Below are positions 6,406 through 15,293 of a stretch of 56,534 nucleotides of DNA, one piece after another. The notes under the pieces are model-generated. The model saw nothing but the letters and a program-made list of their open reading frames with translations, made no database searches and had not been told where the DNA came from. Numbering within the stretch: position 1 is the stretch's first letter; every line of letters starts with the position of its first letter. The position numbers were made by a program, and so were the translations under genes. Origin of the DNA: Arachidicoccus rhizosphaerae (lineage in GTDB: Bacteria > Bacteroidota > Bacteroidia > Chitinophagales > Chitinophagaceae); NCBI RefSeq assembly GCF_900107765.1, contig NZ_FNQY01000026.1, positions 1-56,534 of the forward strand. Reading direction: 5' to 3'.

Positions 6406-7605
6406 ATGGAACAACCAACCCCCTTAGTTCGTCTGGTCTCTATACTAGACAACGATTTCTATAAATTTACCATGCAATGTGCAGTGGTAAGTCTGTTTGC
6501 AGATGTTAAGGCTACCTACAAATTTATCAATAGAGGCCAGCACCGTTATCCCCCGGGATTTGCCGATCAGCTACGTCAGTGCGTGGATGAAATGGCCCAT
6601 TTAAAACTACAGCAAGACGAAAAGGAGTATTTACGCAAGACCTGCCCTTATCTGAGCCCAGCTTATATTGATTTTCTGGCAGGATACAAATACCATCCAA
6701 AGGAGGTAAAAATTGAGCAACAGGGAACAGACCTGGAAGTGACTATTGAGGGGTATTGGTTTAGAACCATTCTTTGGGAAGTGCCCCTGCTGTCTCTGAT
6801 CAGCGAACTTTTTTATAAAATGACAGGACAGCAACGAATCTGTGACCAGCAAATAGAAGACAGAACGGCGGATAAAATCAGGTTATTTAATGAACTGGGG
6901 GTAACGGTCGCAGAATTCGGGACCAGAAGAAGGCATTCCTACGAAGTACACGAACTGATTGCGGCGACGCTAAAAAAGTTCCATGGCAACAGCTATATCG
7001 GCACCAGCAATGTTCATCTGGCCCGGATAACCGGCGTCAAGCCCATTGGCACACATGCCCATGAATGGTTTATGTTTCATGGCGCCTATTATGGCTTTAA
7101 AATGGCAGGAGGACTGGGACTGGAAAACTGGGCCACTGTCTTTCAGGGTGATCTGGGAGTTGCGCTTTCGGATACTTATACAACAGATATTTTCTTTCAG
7201 CAATTCAATAAAAAACTCTCCAAGCTTTTTGATGGAGTCCGCCACGATTCAGGTGACCCCATTGAATTTGCGGAGAAAACCATTGCGCATTACCAGAAAC
7301 TGGGCATCAACCCGCTGTATAAATTCATCATATTTTCAGATGGCCTCAATCCGGAGAAAGTCACCCATATCGCAAATGCCACTAAAGGCAGAATAGGCAT
7401 CTCGTTTGGCATCGGCACCAATCTGACCAATGACGTCGGTCTGGAGCCCATGAATATTGTCATCAAACTATCTTCCGTTCAAGTAGGTGAAGATCAGCCG
7501 ATTGCTACCATCAAGCTCTCTGATGAAAAAGGCAAATACACGGGAGATCCCAAAATGATAAAACTGGCCCAGGAGATCCTGAACATACCGGCCAATCCGG
7601 CCTAA
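6406..7605 (+). CDS. pncB: Nicotinate phosphoribosyltransferase
   Basis: First enzyme of the Preiss-Handler route to NAD: nicotinate + PRPP (with ATP) gives nicotinate mononucleotide. The 399-residue length is usual. Family marks seen are LDNDFYKFTMQ near residues 14-24, GTRRRHSYE near 171-179, GTHAHEWFMFHGAYYG near 214-229 (containing the phosphorylated His region), and GVRHDSGDPIEFAEK near 277-291. The start is the only ATG before the conserved LDND motif. It is followed by a hairpin terminator at 7622-7646. Confidence 0.96.
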   Translation: MEQPTPLVRLVSILDNDFYKFTMQCAVVSLFADVKATYKFINRGQHRYPPGFADQLRQCVDEMAHLKLQQDEKEYLRKTCPYLSPAYIDFLAGYKYHPKEVKIEQQGTDLEVTIEGYWFRTILWEVPLLSLISELFYKMTGQQRICDQQIEDRTADKIRLFNELGVTVAEFGTRRRHSYEVHELIAATLKKFHGNSYIGTSNVHLARITGVKPIGTHAHEWFMFHGAYYGFKMAGGLGLENWATVFQGDLGVALSDTYTTDIFFQQFNKKLSKLFDGVRHDSGDPIEFAEKTIAHYQKLGINPLYKFIIFSDGLNPEKVTHIANATKGRIGISFGIGTNLTNDVGLEPMNIVIKLSSVQVGEDQPIATIKLSDEKGKYTGDPKMIKLAQEILNIPANPA

Positions 7606-7621
7606 GTGGCAATCCGACCGA

Positions 7622-7646
7622 AATAACCCGAATGCTTTGGGTTATT
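7622..7646 (+). terminator. Terminator after pncB
   Basis: AATAACCC pairs with GGGTTATT around a 9-base loop. Only a weak T-rich tail (CAAATTGTTATTACATTT) follows. Confidence 0.6.
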
Positions 7647-7738
7647 CAAATTGTTATTACATTTGTCCGGATCCCGCGTATCCGGCAATTGCAAAGGAAC
7701 GCACTAAAGAATTACATAAGCCTTGATAGTATAATAAG

Positions 7739-8116
7739 ATGATTCAGAGTAAAGACTTTTTAATGCGGTTGTTAAAAGATCTGGCAGCCCTCTTAAATAA
7801 AGCCATTGGTTCCTTTCCGGATAACAATTTAGGCATTACACAGGCGGATATCGACCTTCAGATTTATACGGCGACCGGTTTATCCAAGGAAGATTTCCTG
7901 ACGCTTGATGATGCGGGCCTTGAGCAGGCCATCAATCAATACGACGCCCAGGGAAGCCTTCTATTAATTGACTTTCTGGCTAATCTATTTTATTATCAAT
8001 ATCAGCAGACCGGTCAAAAAGATCTGCTTACAAAGGCGCAGACATTTTACCAGAGATACCAGCAGCAAAGCAGCACTTTTTCAATGGTATATTTTCAGCG
8101 GATACAGCAACTTTAA
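7739..8116 (+). CDS. Hypothetical helical protein (125 aa)
   Basis: Not firmly recognised. The N-terminus MIQSKDFLMRLLKDLAALLNKAI recalls the start of the DUF6483 family (short helical proteins), but this is a weak impression. The rest is predicted helical, and LANLFYYQYQQTGQKDLLTKAQTFYQRYQQQSSTF has the look of a TPR-like helix pair. No signal peptide or membrane segment is seen. It stands alone between pncB and the convergent esterase gene, whose stop lies only 10 bases away. Confidence 0.6.
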   Translation: MIQSKDFLMRLLKDLAALLNKAIGSFPDNNLGITQADIDLQIYTATGLSKEDFLTLDDAGLEQAINQYDAQGSLLLIDFLANLFYYQYQQTGQKDLLTKAQTFYQRYQQQSSTFSMVYFQRIQQL

Positions 8117-8126
8117 GAATTACAGC

Positions 8127-9314
8127 CTAAGGATTACGAGCCTGCAATTCTGTTAGCCACCCGTAGAAGTTCTTAAAAGACGCCCGCCAGTATTTTTCCT
8201 CATGCATACCCTCCGCATTGAAATCTGTCGTTGTTATAATGGAAGCATTCTGCTTTAAGAGACTTGTCATTTGCGCCAAACGGCCCTGAAGACTATCGCC
8301 TTCCTTGCCTCCCCCATAAAAATAAAAGGCGGTATTATTTAGTTTTGACAATACGGTACGGGTCGAGTCATAAATTTCCGGCGCAATCCAAAAAGAGGGA
8401 GAGAATATCCCAGCCCGGCCAAAAACCCCGGGATAGGAAATTGCGGCATAATAACTGATCAGTCCTCCCATGGAGCTACCTGCAATTGCTGTAAACCTGG
8501 CTTCCGGCTTTGTCCGGTAATGCTGATCTATAAAAGGTTTAAGCGTCCTGGCAAGAAAACTGACGTAGGCCTTTCCTTCCCCCTTACCAAACTGCTTATT
8601 ATTAAAAGGATTATATTCCAGCATCCGTTCATTGCCGCCGTTGTCCACGGCTATTACAATGCACTGCTTACTATCCGGCAGACTATTTAAATATTCATCG
8701 ACACTCCATTCCCCGGAAAATGCCGTGGCATCATCAAAAACATTCTGCCCATCCTGCATATATAATACAGGGTAATCTCTAGAGGTATCCTGTTTATAAT
8801 TTTTGGGTAAATAAATCCATATCCGCCTTTGTCTATTTAATTCAGGCATCAAAAAAGCCGTGTCCAGTATATCCACATTACTGGCTGCCGTGCTTTTGAC
8901 CGGCACACTGGCAAAATGGTCAGCCCAGCCGGCTATCTTTAATTCCAGATGTATGGCCCCGCGGCCACTGAGTTTTTCAACATCCAGAATCCGGTTATTG
9001 ATCGCCTGGCCCTCTCTATCTGTTTCCACCGTCTGCCAGCTTCCACGGACGACTTTAAACGCATGCTGCCCCGGCGATAGCTTTGTTTTTAAAACATAAA
9101 TCCCTTTTCGGTTTTTCTTAAAAGCAAAAGCCGTATCTGCCGTATGCCAGCCATTAAAATCTCCTGCTAAAAAAATGCTGTCATTTGTACCGGGCAATGC
9201 CTTATCAGTAAACTGAAGTTCAAAGATCACGTTCTGTCGGGCTTGTCTGATCGGCATAAATGAAGATAAACAAAATAAACAAATAAATAGTTGTATGGAA
9301 TAAACCTGTTTCAT
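8127..9314 (-). CDS. Secreted alpha/beta-hydrolase esterase with N-terminal CBM48/AMPK-like domain
   Basis: Putative esterase (esterase D/Fes-like, PF00756). MKQVYSIQLFICLFCLSSF is a signal peptide. Residues about 30-120 resemble a starch-binding/AMPK-type beta-domain (FLAGDFNGWHTAD, then a KVVRGSW strand). The catalytic domain begins near 150 with RRIWIYLPKNY and YPVLYMQDGQNVFDD. The nucleophile elbow is AGSSMGGLISYYAA, and the probable catalytic His is in GMHEEKYW near the C-terminus. I chose the ATG at 9312-9314 because the longer frame would overlap ubiX. It starts 35 bases after ubiX on the same strand. The ester substrate is unknown. Confidence 0.85.
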   Translation of the reverse strand: MKQVYSIQLFICLFCLSSFMPIRQARQNVIFELQFTDKALPGTNDSIFLAGDFNGWHTADTAFAFKKNRKGIYVLKTKLSPGQHAFKVVRGSWQTVETDREGQAINNRILDVEKLSGRGAIHLELKIAGWADHFASVPVKSTAASNVDILDTAFLMPELNRQRRIWIYLPKNYKQDTSRDYPVLYMQDGQNVFDDATAFSGEWSVDEYLNSLPDSKQCIVIAVDNGGNERMLEYNPFNNKQFGKGEGKAYVSFLARTLKPFIDQHYRTKPEARFTAIAGSSMGGLISYYAAISYPGVFGRAGIFSPSFWIAPEIYDSTRTVLSKLNNTAFYFYGGGKEGDSLQGRLAQMTSLLKQNASIITTTDFNAEGMHEEKYWRASFKNFYGWLTELQARNP

Positions 9315-9349
9315 ATTAATTACTGCAACAAATTGTTGGCCAATTGATA

Positions 9350-9931
9350 TTAAAACTCCCTTTGGTTTTGCTGACCCCATCTAAAAGAGTCCTGCTCAAG
9401 CCCTATCAAATCAATAAGACGGTTTACAACAGTCATAGCGACCTGCTCCAGATTTTCCGGTTTGCTATAAAAGGAAGGCGTCAACGGACATATAACGCCT
9501 CCGGCGAGTGTTACCGTTTCCATATTTCTGATATGGATAAGATTATAAGGGGTTTCTCTAACACCCAATATCAGGTTTCTGCGTTCTTTAAGCATTACAT
9601 CCGCTGCCCGGCTAACCAGGTCATCACTGACACCGGCGGCAATTCGTCCCAGCGTCCCCATACTACAGGGAGCAATGATTAAATCAGTAAACCTCGCAGA
9701 TCCAGAGGCAAAAGGCGCATTAAAATCATATTTATCATAATAATGGACCGGATACTGGTTAAAATCAGTATTGCCGAGCTCTGTTTCCCAAACCGTTTTG
9801 GCATTATTGCTCATTACAACAGCTAACTCTTTAAACTGGCTTTTTAAAGATAACAACCTTTCAATTAAGAGTTTCGCATAGATAGAGCCACTGGCTCCGG
9901 TAATTGCGAGCGCGATTTTCTTGTCCTTCAT
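9350..9931 (-). CDS. ubiX: Flavin prenyltransferase UbiX
   Basis: Makes prenylated FMN, the cofactor of UbiD-type decarboxylases. The 193-residue length is usual. Motifs seen are the N-terminal Rossmann-like ITGASGSIYAKLLIERL, the active-site block APCSMGTLGRIAAGVSDDLVSRAADV near 102-127, and RRNLILGVRETPYNLIHIRNM near 132-152. No UbiD partner lies in this window. The next gene on the strand is a secreted esterase with no evident functional link. Confidence 0.95.
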   Translation of the reverse strand: MKDKKIALAITGASGSIYAKLLIERLLSLKSQFKELAVVMSNNAKTVWETELGNTDFNQYPVHYYDKYDFNAPFASGSARFTDLIIAPCSMGTLGRIAAGVSDDLVSRAADVMLKERRNLILGVRETPYNLIHIRNMETVTLAGGVICPLTPSFYSKPENLEQVAMTVVNRLIDLIGLEQDSFRWGQQNQREF

Positions 9932-10051
9932 AATTATCGTGCAAGTTAGGCAACCTGTTGCAAATTATTGTCCATGTCGTTTTAATCAGCGTTATTTATC
10001 CAATTTTTCAGGAATTAAAGGGCCTTCCGGCTAAAAAAGCACATTTAACTG

Positions 10052-10059
10052 TACCTTTG
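10052..10059 (+). promoter_or_regulatory. -7 promoter element of the DUF3109 gene
   Basis: TACCTTTG followed by C is a perfect Bacteroidota -7 element, 19 bases upstream of the ATG. A TTG is not seen at -33. Confidence 0.6.
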
Positions 10060-10078
10060 CCTAAGTAGAATTGTTGAT

Positions 10079-10660
10079 ATGATTGTAATTGATAATATAT
10101 TAATCAGTGATGATGTCCTTAGTGAGCAATTTGTTTGTGATCTAAGCAAGTGTAAAGGAGGTTGTTGTGAGGACGGGGATGCCGGTGCGCCCCTGATGGA
10201 CAGTGAACTGGAAGAATTGCAGCAGTATTTTGATGCCATCAAACCCTATCTCACACCTGAAGGCCTTCAAGAGATTGAAAATCAGGGGAAATATGTTTAT
10301 GACAAATACTTTGGCTGGGTAACCCCTACCATTAATAATGCGATTTGCGCCTACGGCTATAGAGATGAAAAGGGAATTATAAAGTGCGGCATCGAGCAGG
10401 CTTATAATGATGGTAAAATAGGCTGGAAAAAACCGGTCAGCTGTCATCTTTTCCCTATAAAAACAGAAAAGAGCAAACTGGACAGTGATTTGGAATTTGT
10501 CAATTATGTGCCCAGGGAAGACCTCTGTCACGCAGCCTGTGTGTTAGGTAAAAAACTGAAAGTACCGGTTTATAAATTTTTAAAAGAAGCCATCATCCGC
10601 AAATATGGTCCTGACTTCTATGATAGTCTGGAAGCAACCGCTTCCCATATGCAACCATAA
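10079..10660 (+). CDS. DUF3109 family cysteine-rich protein
   Basis: A conserved Bacteroidota protein of unknown function (DUF3109). The 193-residue sequence has Cys clusters typical of the family: CDLSKCKGGCCEDG near 20-33, then isolated Cys in AICAYG, IKCGIEQAY, VSCHLFPIK and LCHAACVLG. The CxxxCxxxCC spacing recalls metal- or Fe-S-binding proteins of the zinc/iron-chelating (YkgJ-like) type. No signal peptide or membrane segment. It is followed by the TrmH-type gene 55 bases later on the same strand and may share its promoter. Confidence 0.88.
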   Translation: MIVIDNILISDDVLSEQFVCDLSKCKGGCCEDGDAGAPLMDSELEELQQYFDAIKPYLTPEGLQEIENQGKYVYDKYFGWVTPTINNAICAYGYRDEKGIIKCGIEQAYNDGKIGWKKPVSCHLFPIKTEKSKLDSDLEFVNYVPREDLCHAACVLGKKLKVPVYKFLKEAIIRKYGPDFYDSLEATASHMQP

Positions 10661-10715
10661 AACCCATTATTAAAAAACAATGGTAAGCCCGTATTAAGGT
10701 TCGCCTGATTCAAAA

Positions 10716-11324
10716 ATGACGCCTGAAAGATTAGAAAAATTAAAAAACGTGCTTCTTAAAAGACAGTTTGATTTAACCGTCATTTTTGAGAATGTACAGG
10801 ACCCGCACAATATTGCCGCTGTCTTGCGTACCTGTGAATCTGCAGGGATTCAGGAAGTACATATTTTGAATCATACCATTGCCCCCCATCCTAAATTCGG
10901 GGACGGGCTCGGCTACCGCAGTAGCAGCAGCGCCTGGAAATGGCTGACACTCCATTATCACGATAACATCCAGAGCTGCGTTAAGGCAATACGCAGTCAG
11001 GGATTTACACTGATGGCCACTGCCCTTAATGAAAAAGCCGTCAATTTGTACGATGTAGATTTTACTCAAAAACTGGCCCTGGTCTTTGGTAATGAGAAAA
11101 AAGGCGTTTCAGATGAAATGCTTGAAAACTGTGATGGTAATTTTTTAATTCCGCAGCAGGGTATTATACAGTCCCTTAATATTTCGGTCGCCTGTGCCAT
11201 CTGCATCTACGAAGCCTACCGGCAAAAAAATGCCCAGGGTCATTATGCCCCTAAATCTATGGCTGACCCCCGTATTCAGAAGGTTGCAAAACAGTGGGAA
11301 CTTCCCATACAGGATCCTAAGTAA
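10716..11324 (+). CDS. trmH: TrmH/SpoU-family RNA 2'-O-methyltransferase
   Basis: SPOUT-fold methylase that adds a methyl group from SAM to a ribose 2'-OH, in TrmH at G18 of tRNA. The three SpoU motifs are visible: NVQDPHNIAAVLRTCESAG near residues 25-43, LALVFGNEKKGVSDEM near 115-130, and FLIPQQGIIQSLNISVACAICIYEAYR near 138-164. The 202-residue length fits TrmH rather than the larger RlmB. The tRNA G18 target is inferred from family branch. Confidence 0.88.
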   Translation: MTPERLEKLKNVLLKRQFDLTVIFENVQDPHNIAAVLRTCESAGIQEVHILNHTIAPHPKFGDGLGYRSSSSAWKWLTLHYHDNIQSCVKAIRSQGFTLMATALNEKAVNLYDVDFTQKLALVFGNEKKGVSDEMLENCDGNFLIPQQGIIQSLNISVACAICIYEAYRQKNAQGHYAPKSMADPRIQKVAKQWELPIQDPK

Positions 11325-11522
11325 AATGCGCTGAATAGCTTTTCCGGCTGCCATGAAAGTCTGCCGGAATAAATCATCAATGAATCTTAAATGACTGCGC
11401 CTTCTTTAACAAAGAATGAAAAGCGTACCTGCCTTGCCCGGACATCTGCTCTCAAACTTTAACGCAATACCATCCAAGGAACGAGGCTCAAATGCAAGCC
11501 TAACGAACGTTTGCAGAGAAAT

Positions 11523-11530
11523 CACTTTTG
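11523..11530 (+). promoter_or_regulatory. Possible -7 element of the thr operon
   Basis: CACTTTTG followed by CACTCAATT is close to TAnnTTTG and shares the string TTTTGCACTCAATT with the hemH promoter region. It lies 92 bases upstream of the leader-peptide start. No TTG at -33 is seen. Confidence 0.35.
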
Positions 11531-11622
11531 CACTCAATTTCAAAGCCTTTTATAATTTTCTGGAAAAAATATTTTTTTTATTAAATATTGTAGGCTAATT
11601 TAGCTCCACATTTAACAAATAA

Positions 11623-11703
11623 GTGAATAATCGTACCCAAAATATCATCTCTTACATTTCTGTAGTGTCCTCCACTACCGGGACGATTATTATTACCCTG
11701 TAA
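11623..11703 (+). CDS. thrL: Threonine operon leader peptide (26 aa, GTG start)
   Basis: GTG-initiated frame, just after an in-frame TAA at 11620-11622, encoding MNNRTQNIISYISVVSSTTGTIIITL and ending at TAA 11701-11703 (26 residues). It holds five Thr and seven Ile, with the run STTGTIIIT at the C-terminal end. This resembles E. coli ThrL in size, Thr/Ile content and position before thrA. The Thr/Ile codons overlap one arm of a long inverted repeat (11680-11691), and a second hairpin straddles the stop codon. This is the layout expected for ribosome-stalling control by threonyl- and isoleucyl-tRNA supply. The symbol is used by analogy. Confidence 0.72.
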   Translation: MNNRTQNIISYISVVSSTTGTIIITL

Positions 11704-11710
11704 AGGGTAA
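11626..11710 (+). promoter_or_regulatory. Attenuator-like hairpins over the thr leader peptide
   Basis: AATAATCGT-A-CCC (11626-11638) can pair with GGGACGATTATT (11680-11691): 12 bp with one bulged base, joining the leader start to its Thr/Ile codons. TTACCCT (11693-11699) pairs with AGGGTAA (11704-11710) around GTAA, which includes the leader stop codon. A further GTAGAG/CTCTAC hairpin lies at 11752-11775. No clean GC-stem plus T-run terminator is evident (only TTTT at 11748-11751), so the off-state may not be a textbook intrinsic terminator. Confidence 0.6.
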
Positions 11711-11829
11711 ATCATTGTATATATCATCCACTGGGCCGTTAAGGCTGTTTTGTAGAGGCTAATGCCGGGCTCTACGAGGATATCAAGTTATGCAAAGCAA
11801 CTCTCATTAAACAAAAATAAATTTATTCT

Positions 11830-14280
11830 ATGTATGTCTTAAAATTTGGAGGTTCTTCCGTTGCAAGTGCGGATAATATCCGTAAAGTGGCGGAAATCGT
11901 CCAGGCAAGTGAGGCAAGCCAGGTCGTCGTGGTCGTTTCTGCGCTGGGCGGCATGACCAATGAACTGCTTGCCCTGGGCACGAAAGCCGCCGACGGGGAT
12001 GAAAATTATAAAGGTCATTTAGATGAACTAAGAGAACGTCATTTAAATGTCGTCAAGTCCCTACTTCCCATCACAGGACAGAGCAGCAGCCTGAGCATGG
12101 TCATGCAGCATTTTAACGAGCTGGAAGATATCGCTGAAAGTATTTTTCGCTTAAGAGAATTCTCACTGGTGACCAAAGACCGCATTCTGGCCTTCGGAGA
12201 AACGCTCTCCAGTAAAATCATAGCCGCCTATTTTGCCTCCTTAAGTTTATCCTACCGCTGGCTTGACGCCAGAAACATCATCCTGACTAATTCCAAATTC
12301 ACGAATGCAAAGGTGCATATGGAGCCTACGATGGAAAATATCAGCAAAACAATTGCGGAGTTTAAGGAAAAAATAATACTCGTTCCCGGCTTTATTGCCA
12401 GCAATAAAAAAGGACAAACCACTACCCTTGGAAGAGGCGGATCGGATTATACAGCAGCATTATTTGCTGCTGCAGTAAATGCGACCCGGCTGGAAATCTG
12501 GACGGACGTATCAGGTATGATGACAGCTGATCCAAGATGGGTCAGCGGTGCTAAGATCATTACGCATATTTCATTTAAGGAAGCCATGGAGCTTTCTCAT
12601 TTTGGCGCCAAGGTCATCTATCCGCCCACCATTATACCAGCGATGAATGCCGGTATTCCCATCTTAATCAAAAACACATTTGAACCGGAAGCAGCCGGAA
12701 CACTCATAGACAATGAACCCACCACTCATGAATTAGACCAGGATATTGTCACCGGTATCTCCTCTATGACAGAGATTGCCTTACTCAGCATTGAAGGCAG
12801 TGGCATGGTTGGCGTCCCGGGAACGTCCAAAACCTTATTTGAAACGCTGGCTGCAGCTCAGATCAATGTTATATTGATTACCCAGAGCTCCTCCGAACAC
12901 TCTATCTGCGTTGCCGTAGATGTTGCAGATGTGGAAGCGGCCAAAGAAGCACTTGATATCAGCTTTCAAAGTGAAATCAGTTCAGGAAAAATAGAACCGA
13001 TAAAAATTGAGCGCAGCCTTTCCATTGTGGCCCTTGTTGGAGACAAGATGAAAAGCCACCCCGGCATCAGTGGTAAAATGTTCTCTGTATTAGGCAGAAA
13101 CGGCATTAATGTACGAGCCATTGCTCAGGGAAGTTCCGAGAAAAACATTTCTGCCGTCATTTCATTTGAGGATGTCAAAAAAGCGATCAACGTCTTGCAC
13201 GAGGCCTTTTTTGAGAAAGTATACAAACAACTCAACCTCTTTATAATCGGCGTGGGTAATGTCGGATCCCGCTTACTCGCCCAATTAAAACAGCAAAGAG
13301 AATACCTGCTGCATAATCTGAATATCCAGCTCAGAATCGCCGGTCTGGCCAATAGCCGTAAAATGGTCTTTTCAGATAACGGCGGTGTATCCTTAGACCA
13401 TTGGGAATCAGCTCTGCAGGAAGGTCATAAATATGATTTACATCATTTTACCCAGACCGTGCTTGAAAAAAATGTCCGCAATGCAGTCGTGGTAGACGTA
13501 ACGGCCAACGCAGCAGTAGCCGGTACCTACAAAAAGTTTCTGGAGAAAAGTATTGCCGTAGTGGCTTGTAATAAAATAGCCTGTTCCTCTACCTATGAGG
13601 ATTATATGCAACTCAAGACACTTTCCAAGGCATTCAATGCGCCCTTTTTCTTTGAAACCAATGTAGGCGCAGGACTTCCGGTAATCGGCACATTAAATGA
13701 CCTGCTTAGAAGTGGTGACGAGGTACTTAAAATACAGGCAGTACTTTCCGGAACCTTAAATTTTGTCTTCAACAAATATGACGCAACCGAAAGCTTTGAA
13801 CAAGTGGTCAGAACCGCCCAGAAGGACGGTTACACGGAACCCGACCCCAGGCTGGACTTGGGCGGTACGGATGTGATGCGTAAGATCCTGATTCTGGCCA
13901 GAGAATCCGGTTTTGAGCTCAATATGGCGGATATCAAGAATACGCCTTTTCTGCCTGCGTCCTGTTTTGAAGGAAGCGTGGAAGATTTTTACGGACAATT
14001 AAAAGTCCATGAGCAGCATTTCAAAAAACTATATGAAGATGCAGCCGCACAGAACCGTAAGCTTAAATATGTGGCAACCTTTGAGCCTGGAAAAGCAAGC
14101 GTGGGCCTTGAGGCCGTATCACCGGAATCAGATTTTTATCATTTATATGGTAAGGACAATATCGTTTTATTCTACACCAAAAGATACCCGGATCAACCCC
14201 TTGTCATTAAAGGAGCCGGGGCCGGTGCTGATGTGACGGCAAGCGGTGTTTTTGCAGACCTTATTAAAACGGTTTATTAA
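11830..14280 (+). CDS. thrA: Bifunctional aspartate kinase / homoserine dehydrogenase
   Basis: Catalyses the first and third steps from aspartate to homoserine. The 816-residue fusion has an aspartokinase domain at about 1-290 (KFGGSSVASADNI at 4-16, GRGGSDYTAALFAAAV near 200). Two ACT regulatory domains follow at about 310-460 (ISIxG-type strands such as IALLSIEGSGMVGVPG). Homoserine dehydrogenase begins near 470 with the NAD(P) loop FIIGVGNVGSRLL and includes NKIACSSTYEDY, NVGAGLPVIGTL and EPDPRLDLGGTDVMRK. Length and domain order match E. coli ThrA. The ACT domains imply feedback control, probably by threonine. First structural gene of thrABC. Confidence 0.97.
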   Translation: MYVLKFGGSSVASADNIRKVAEIVQASEASQVVVVVSALGGMTNELLALGTKAADGDENYKGHLDELRERHLNVVKSLLPITGQSSSLSMVMQHFNELEDIAESIFRLREFSLVTKDRILAFGETLSSKIIAAYFASLSLSYRWLDARNIILTNSKFTNAKVHMEPTMENISKTIAEFKEKIILVPGFIASNKKGQTTTLGRGGSDYTAALFAAAVNATRLEIWTDVSGMMTADPRWVSGAKIITHISFKEAMELSHFGAKVIYPPTIIPAMNAGIPILIKNTFEPEAAGTLIDNEPTTHELDQDIVTGISSMTEIALLSIEGSGMVGVPGTSKTLFETLAAAQINVILITQSSSEHSICVAVDVADVEAAKEALDISFQSEISSGKIEPIKIERSLSIVALVGDKMKSHPGISGKMFSVLGRNGINVRAIAQGSSEKNISAVISFEDVKKAINVLHEAFFEKVYKQLNLFIIGVGNVGSRLLAQLKQQREYLLHNLNIQLRIAGLANSRKMVFSDNGGVSLDHWESALQEGHKYDLHHFTQTVLEKNVRNAVVVDVTANAAVAGTYKKFLEKSIAVVACNKIACSSTYEDYMQLKTLSKAFNAPFFFETNVGAGLPVIGTLNDLLRSGDEVLKIQAVLSGTLNFVFNKYDATESFEQVVRTAQKDGYTEPDPRLDLGGTDVMRKILILARESGFELNMADIKNTPFLPASCFEGSVEDFYGQLKVHEQHFKKLYEDAAAQNRKLKYVATFEPGKASVGLEAVSPESDFYHLYGKDNIVLFYTKRYPDQPLVIKGAGAGADVTASGVFADLIKTVY

Positions 14281-14312
14281 TTTTTACGCTCATTTTACAA
14301 AATATACAATAA

Positions 14313-15251
14313 ATGAAGGCATGTATTGCATACGCTCCGGGCACCGTGGCCAACCTTGTCTGCGGCTTTGATATCCTGGGACTTTGTCTGGACTCTCCGG
14401 CCGATAAAATGGAAGTCCGGCTGCTCGACACTGCTGAGATCATCATTAAAAGTGCAGATGGTTATCCTTTGCCCGAAGATCCGGCACTGAATACGGCAGG
14501 TGCTCCTTTACTGGAGATGCTGCAGGACCTGGATCAGAAAGTAGGCTTTGAGATCATCATCCATAAAAGAATTAAACCGGGTAGCGGAATAGGATCCAGT
14601 GCAGCCAGCGCAGCCGGCGCTGTGGCCGCAGCCAATTATTTACTGGGTAGTCCCTTTGACAAGGTTCAGCAGATTCAGTATGCCATGGCAGGGGAAAAAG
14701 TGGCCAGCGGTGTTAAGCATGCAGACAATGTCGCCCCTTGTATCTATGGCGGCATTACACTAATCAGAAGTATCGCCCCCCTGGATGTGATACCACTGGC
14801 CGCTCCGGATCTGTATGTCAGTGTCGTTCACCCGCAAATTGAAGTCAGAACTGCTGACGCACGGGCCATTCTGCGCCAACAGGTCCCATTGAAAAATGCC
14901 ATCAAACAATGGGGTAACATTGCAGGACTGGTTACCGGTATCCTCAAAAATGACCTGCCACTAATAGGTCGTAGCCTGGAAGATCATATTATCGAGCCGG
15001 TCAGAAGTACCCTGATTCCCGGTTTTCAGGAACTGAAAAAAAGTTGCAAGGAGGCAGGCGCACTGGGTGGCGGTATTTCCGGTTCGGGCCCGTCAATTTT
15101 TATGCTTAGCAGCTCCAGACAAACGGCGCAAGCCATTGAAGGTATTATGCAGGAAACCTACAAAAACCTAGGCATCGACTATCATAGCTATGTATCTATG
15201 ATTAATAAAGAAGGGGTCAGAATTGAACCTTTAAATAATTCATCGCGGTAA
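14313..15251 (+). CDS. thrB: Homoserine kinase
   Basis: GHMP-family kinase that phosphorylates homoserine at the expense of ATP, the fourth step to threonine. The 312-residue protein begins with YAPGTVANLVCGFDILGLCLD, has the ATP-binding GHMP motif PGSGIGSSAASAAGAVAAANYL near residues 90-111, and the C-terminal glycine-rich GGGISGSGPSIFML near 249-262. It starts 32 bases after thrA and precedes thrC by 42 bases, so it belongs to the thrABC operon under the leader at 11623-11710. Confidence 0.96.
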   Translation: MKACIAYAPGTVANLVCGFDILGLCLDSPADKMEVRLLDTAEIIIKSADGYPLPEDPALNTAGAPLLEMLQDLDQKVGFEIIIHKRIKPGSGIGSSAASAAGAVAAANYLLGSPFDKVQQIQYAMAGEKVASGVKHADNVAPCIYGGITLIRSIAPLDVIPLAAPDLYVSVVHPQIEVRTADARAILRQQVPLKNAIKQWGNIAGLVTGILKNDLPLIGRSLEDHIIEPVRSTLIPGFQELKKSCKEAGALGGGISGSGPSIFMLSSSRQTAQAIEGIMQETYKNLGIDYHSYVSMINKEGVRIEPLNNSSR

Positions 15252-15293
15252 CAGCGGCGAACAACGCTCACTTAACAACATTAAACATTCGTA

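Larger units (their letters stand above)
11325..11829. other. Threonine operon upstream region
   Basis: This 505-base gap contains the threonine leader peptide (11623-11703) and attenuator-like hairpins (11626-11710 and 11752-11775). The part 11325-11520 shows nothing convincing. A short open frame at 11416-11598 has no protein-like features and is not called. Confidence 0.6.

Noticed and set aside
6309-6452. N-terminal extension of the SixA-like protein
   Set aside because: The 48 extra residues are unlike the family, overlap pncB, and include the -7 element of the shorter gene.
9315-9380. N-terminal extension of the secreted esterase
   Set aside because: It would overlap ubiX and place residues before a good signal peptide.
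11416-11598. 60-codon frame upstream of the thr leader
   Set aside because: No family likeness, overlaps the AT-rich promoter stretch, and the much better Thr/Ile-rich leader follows it.
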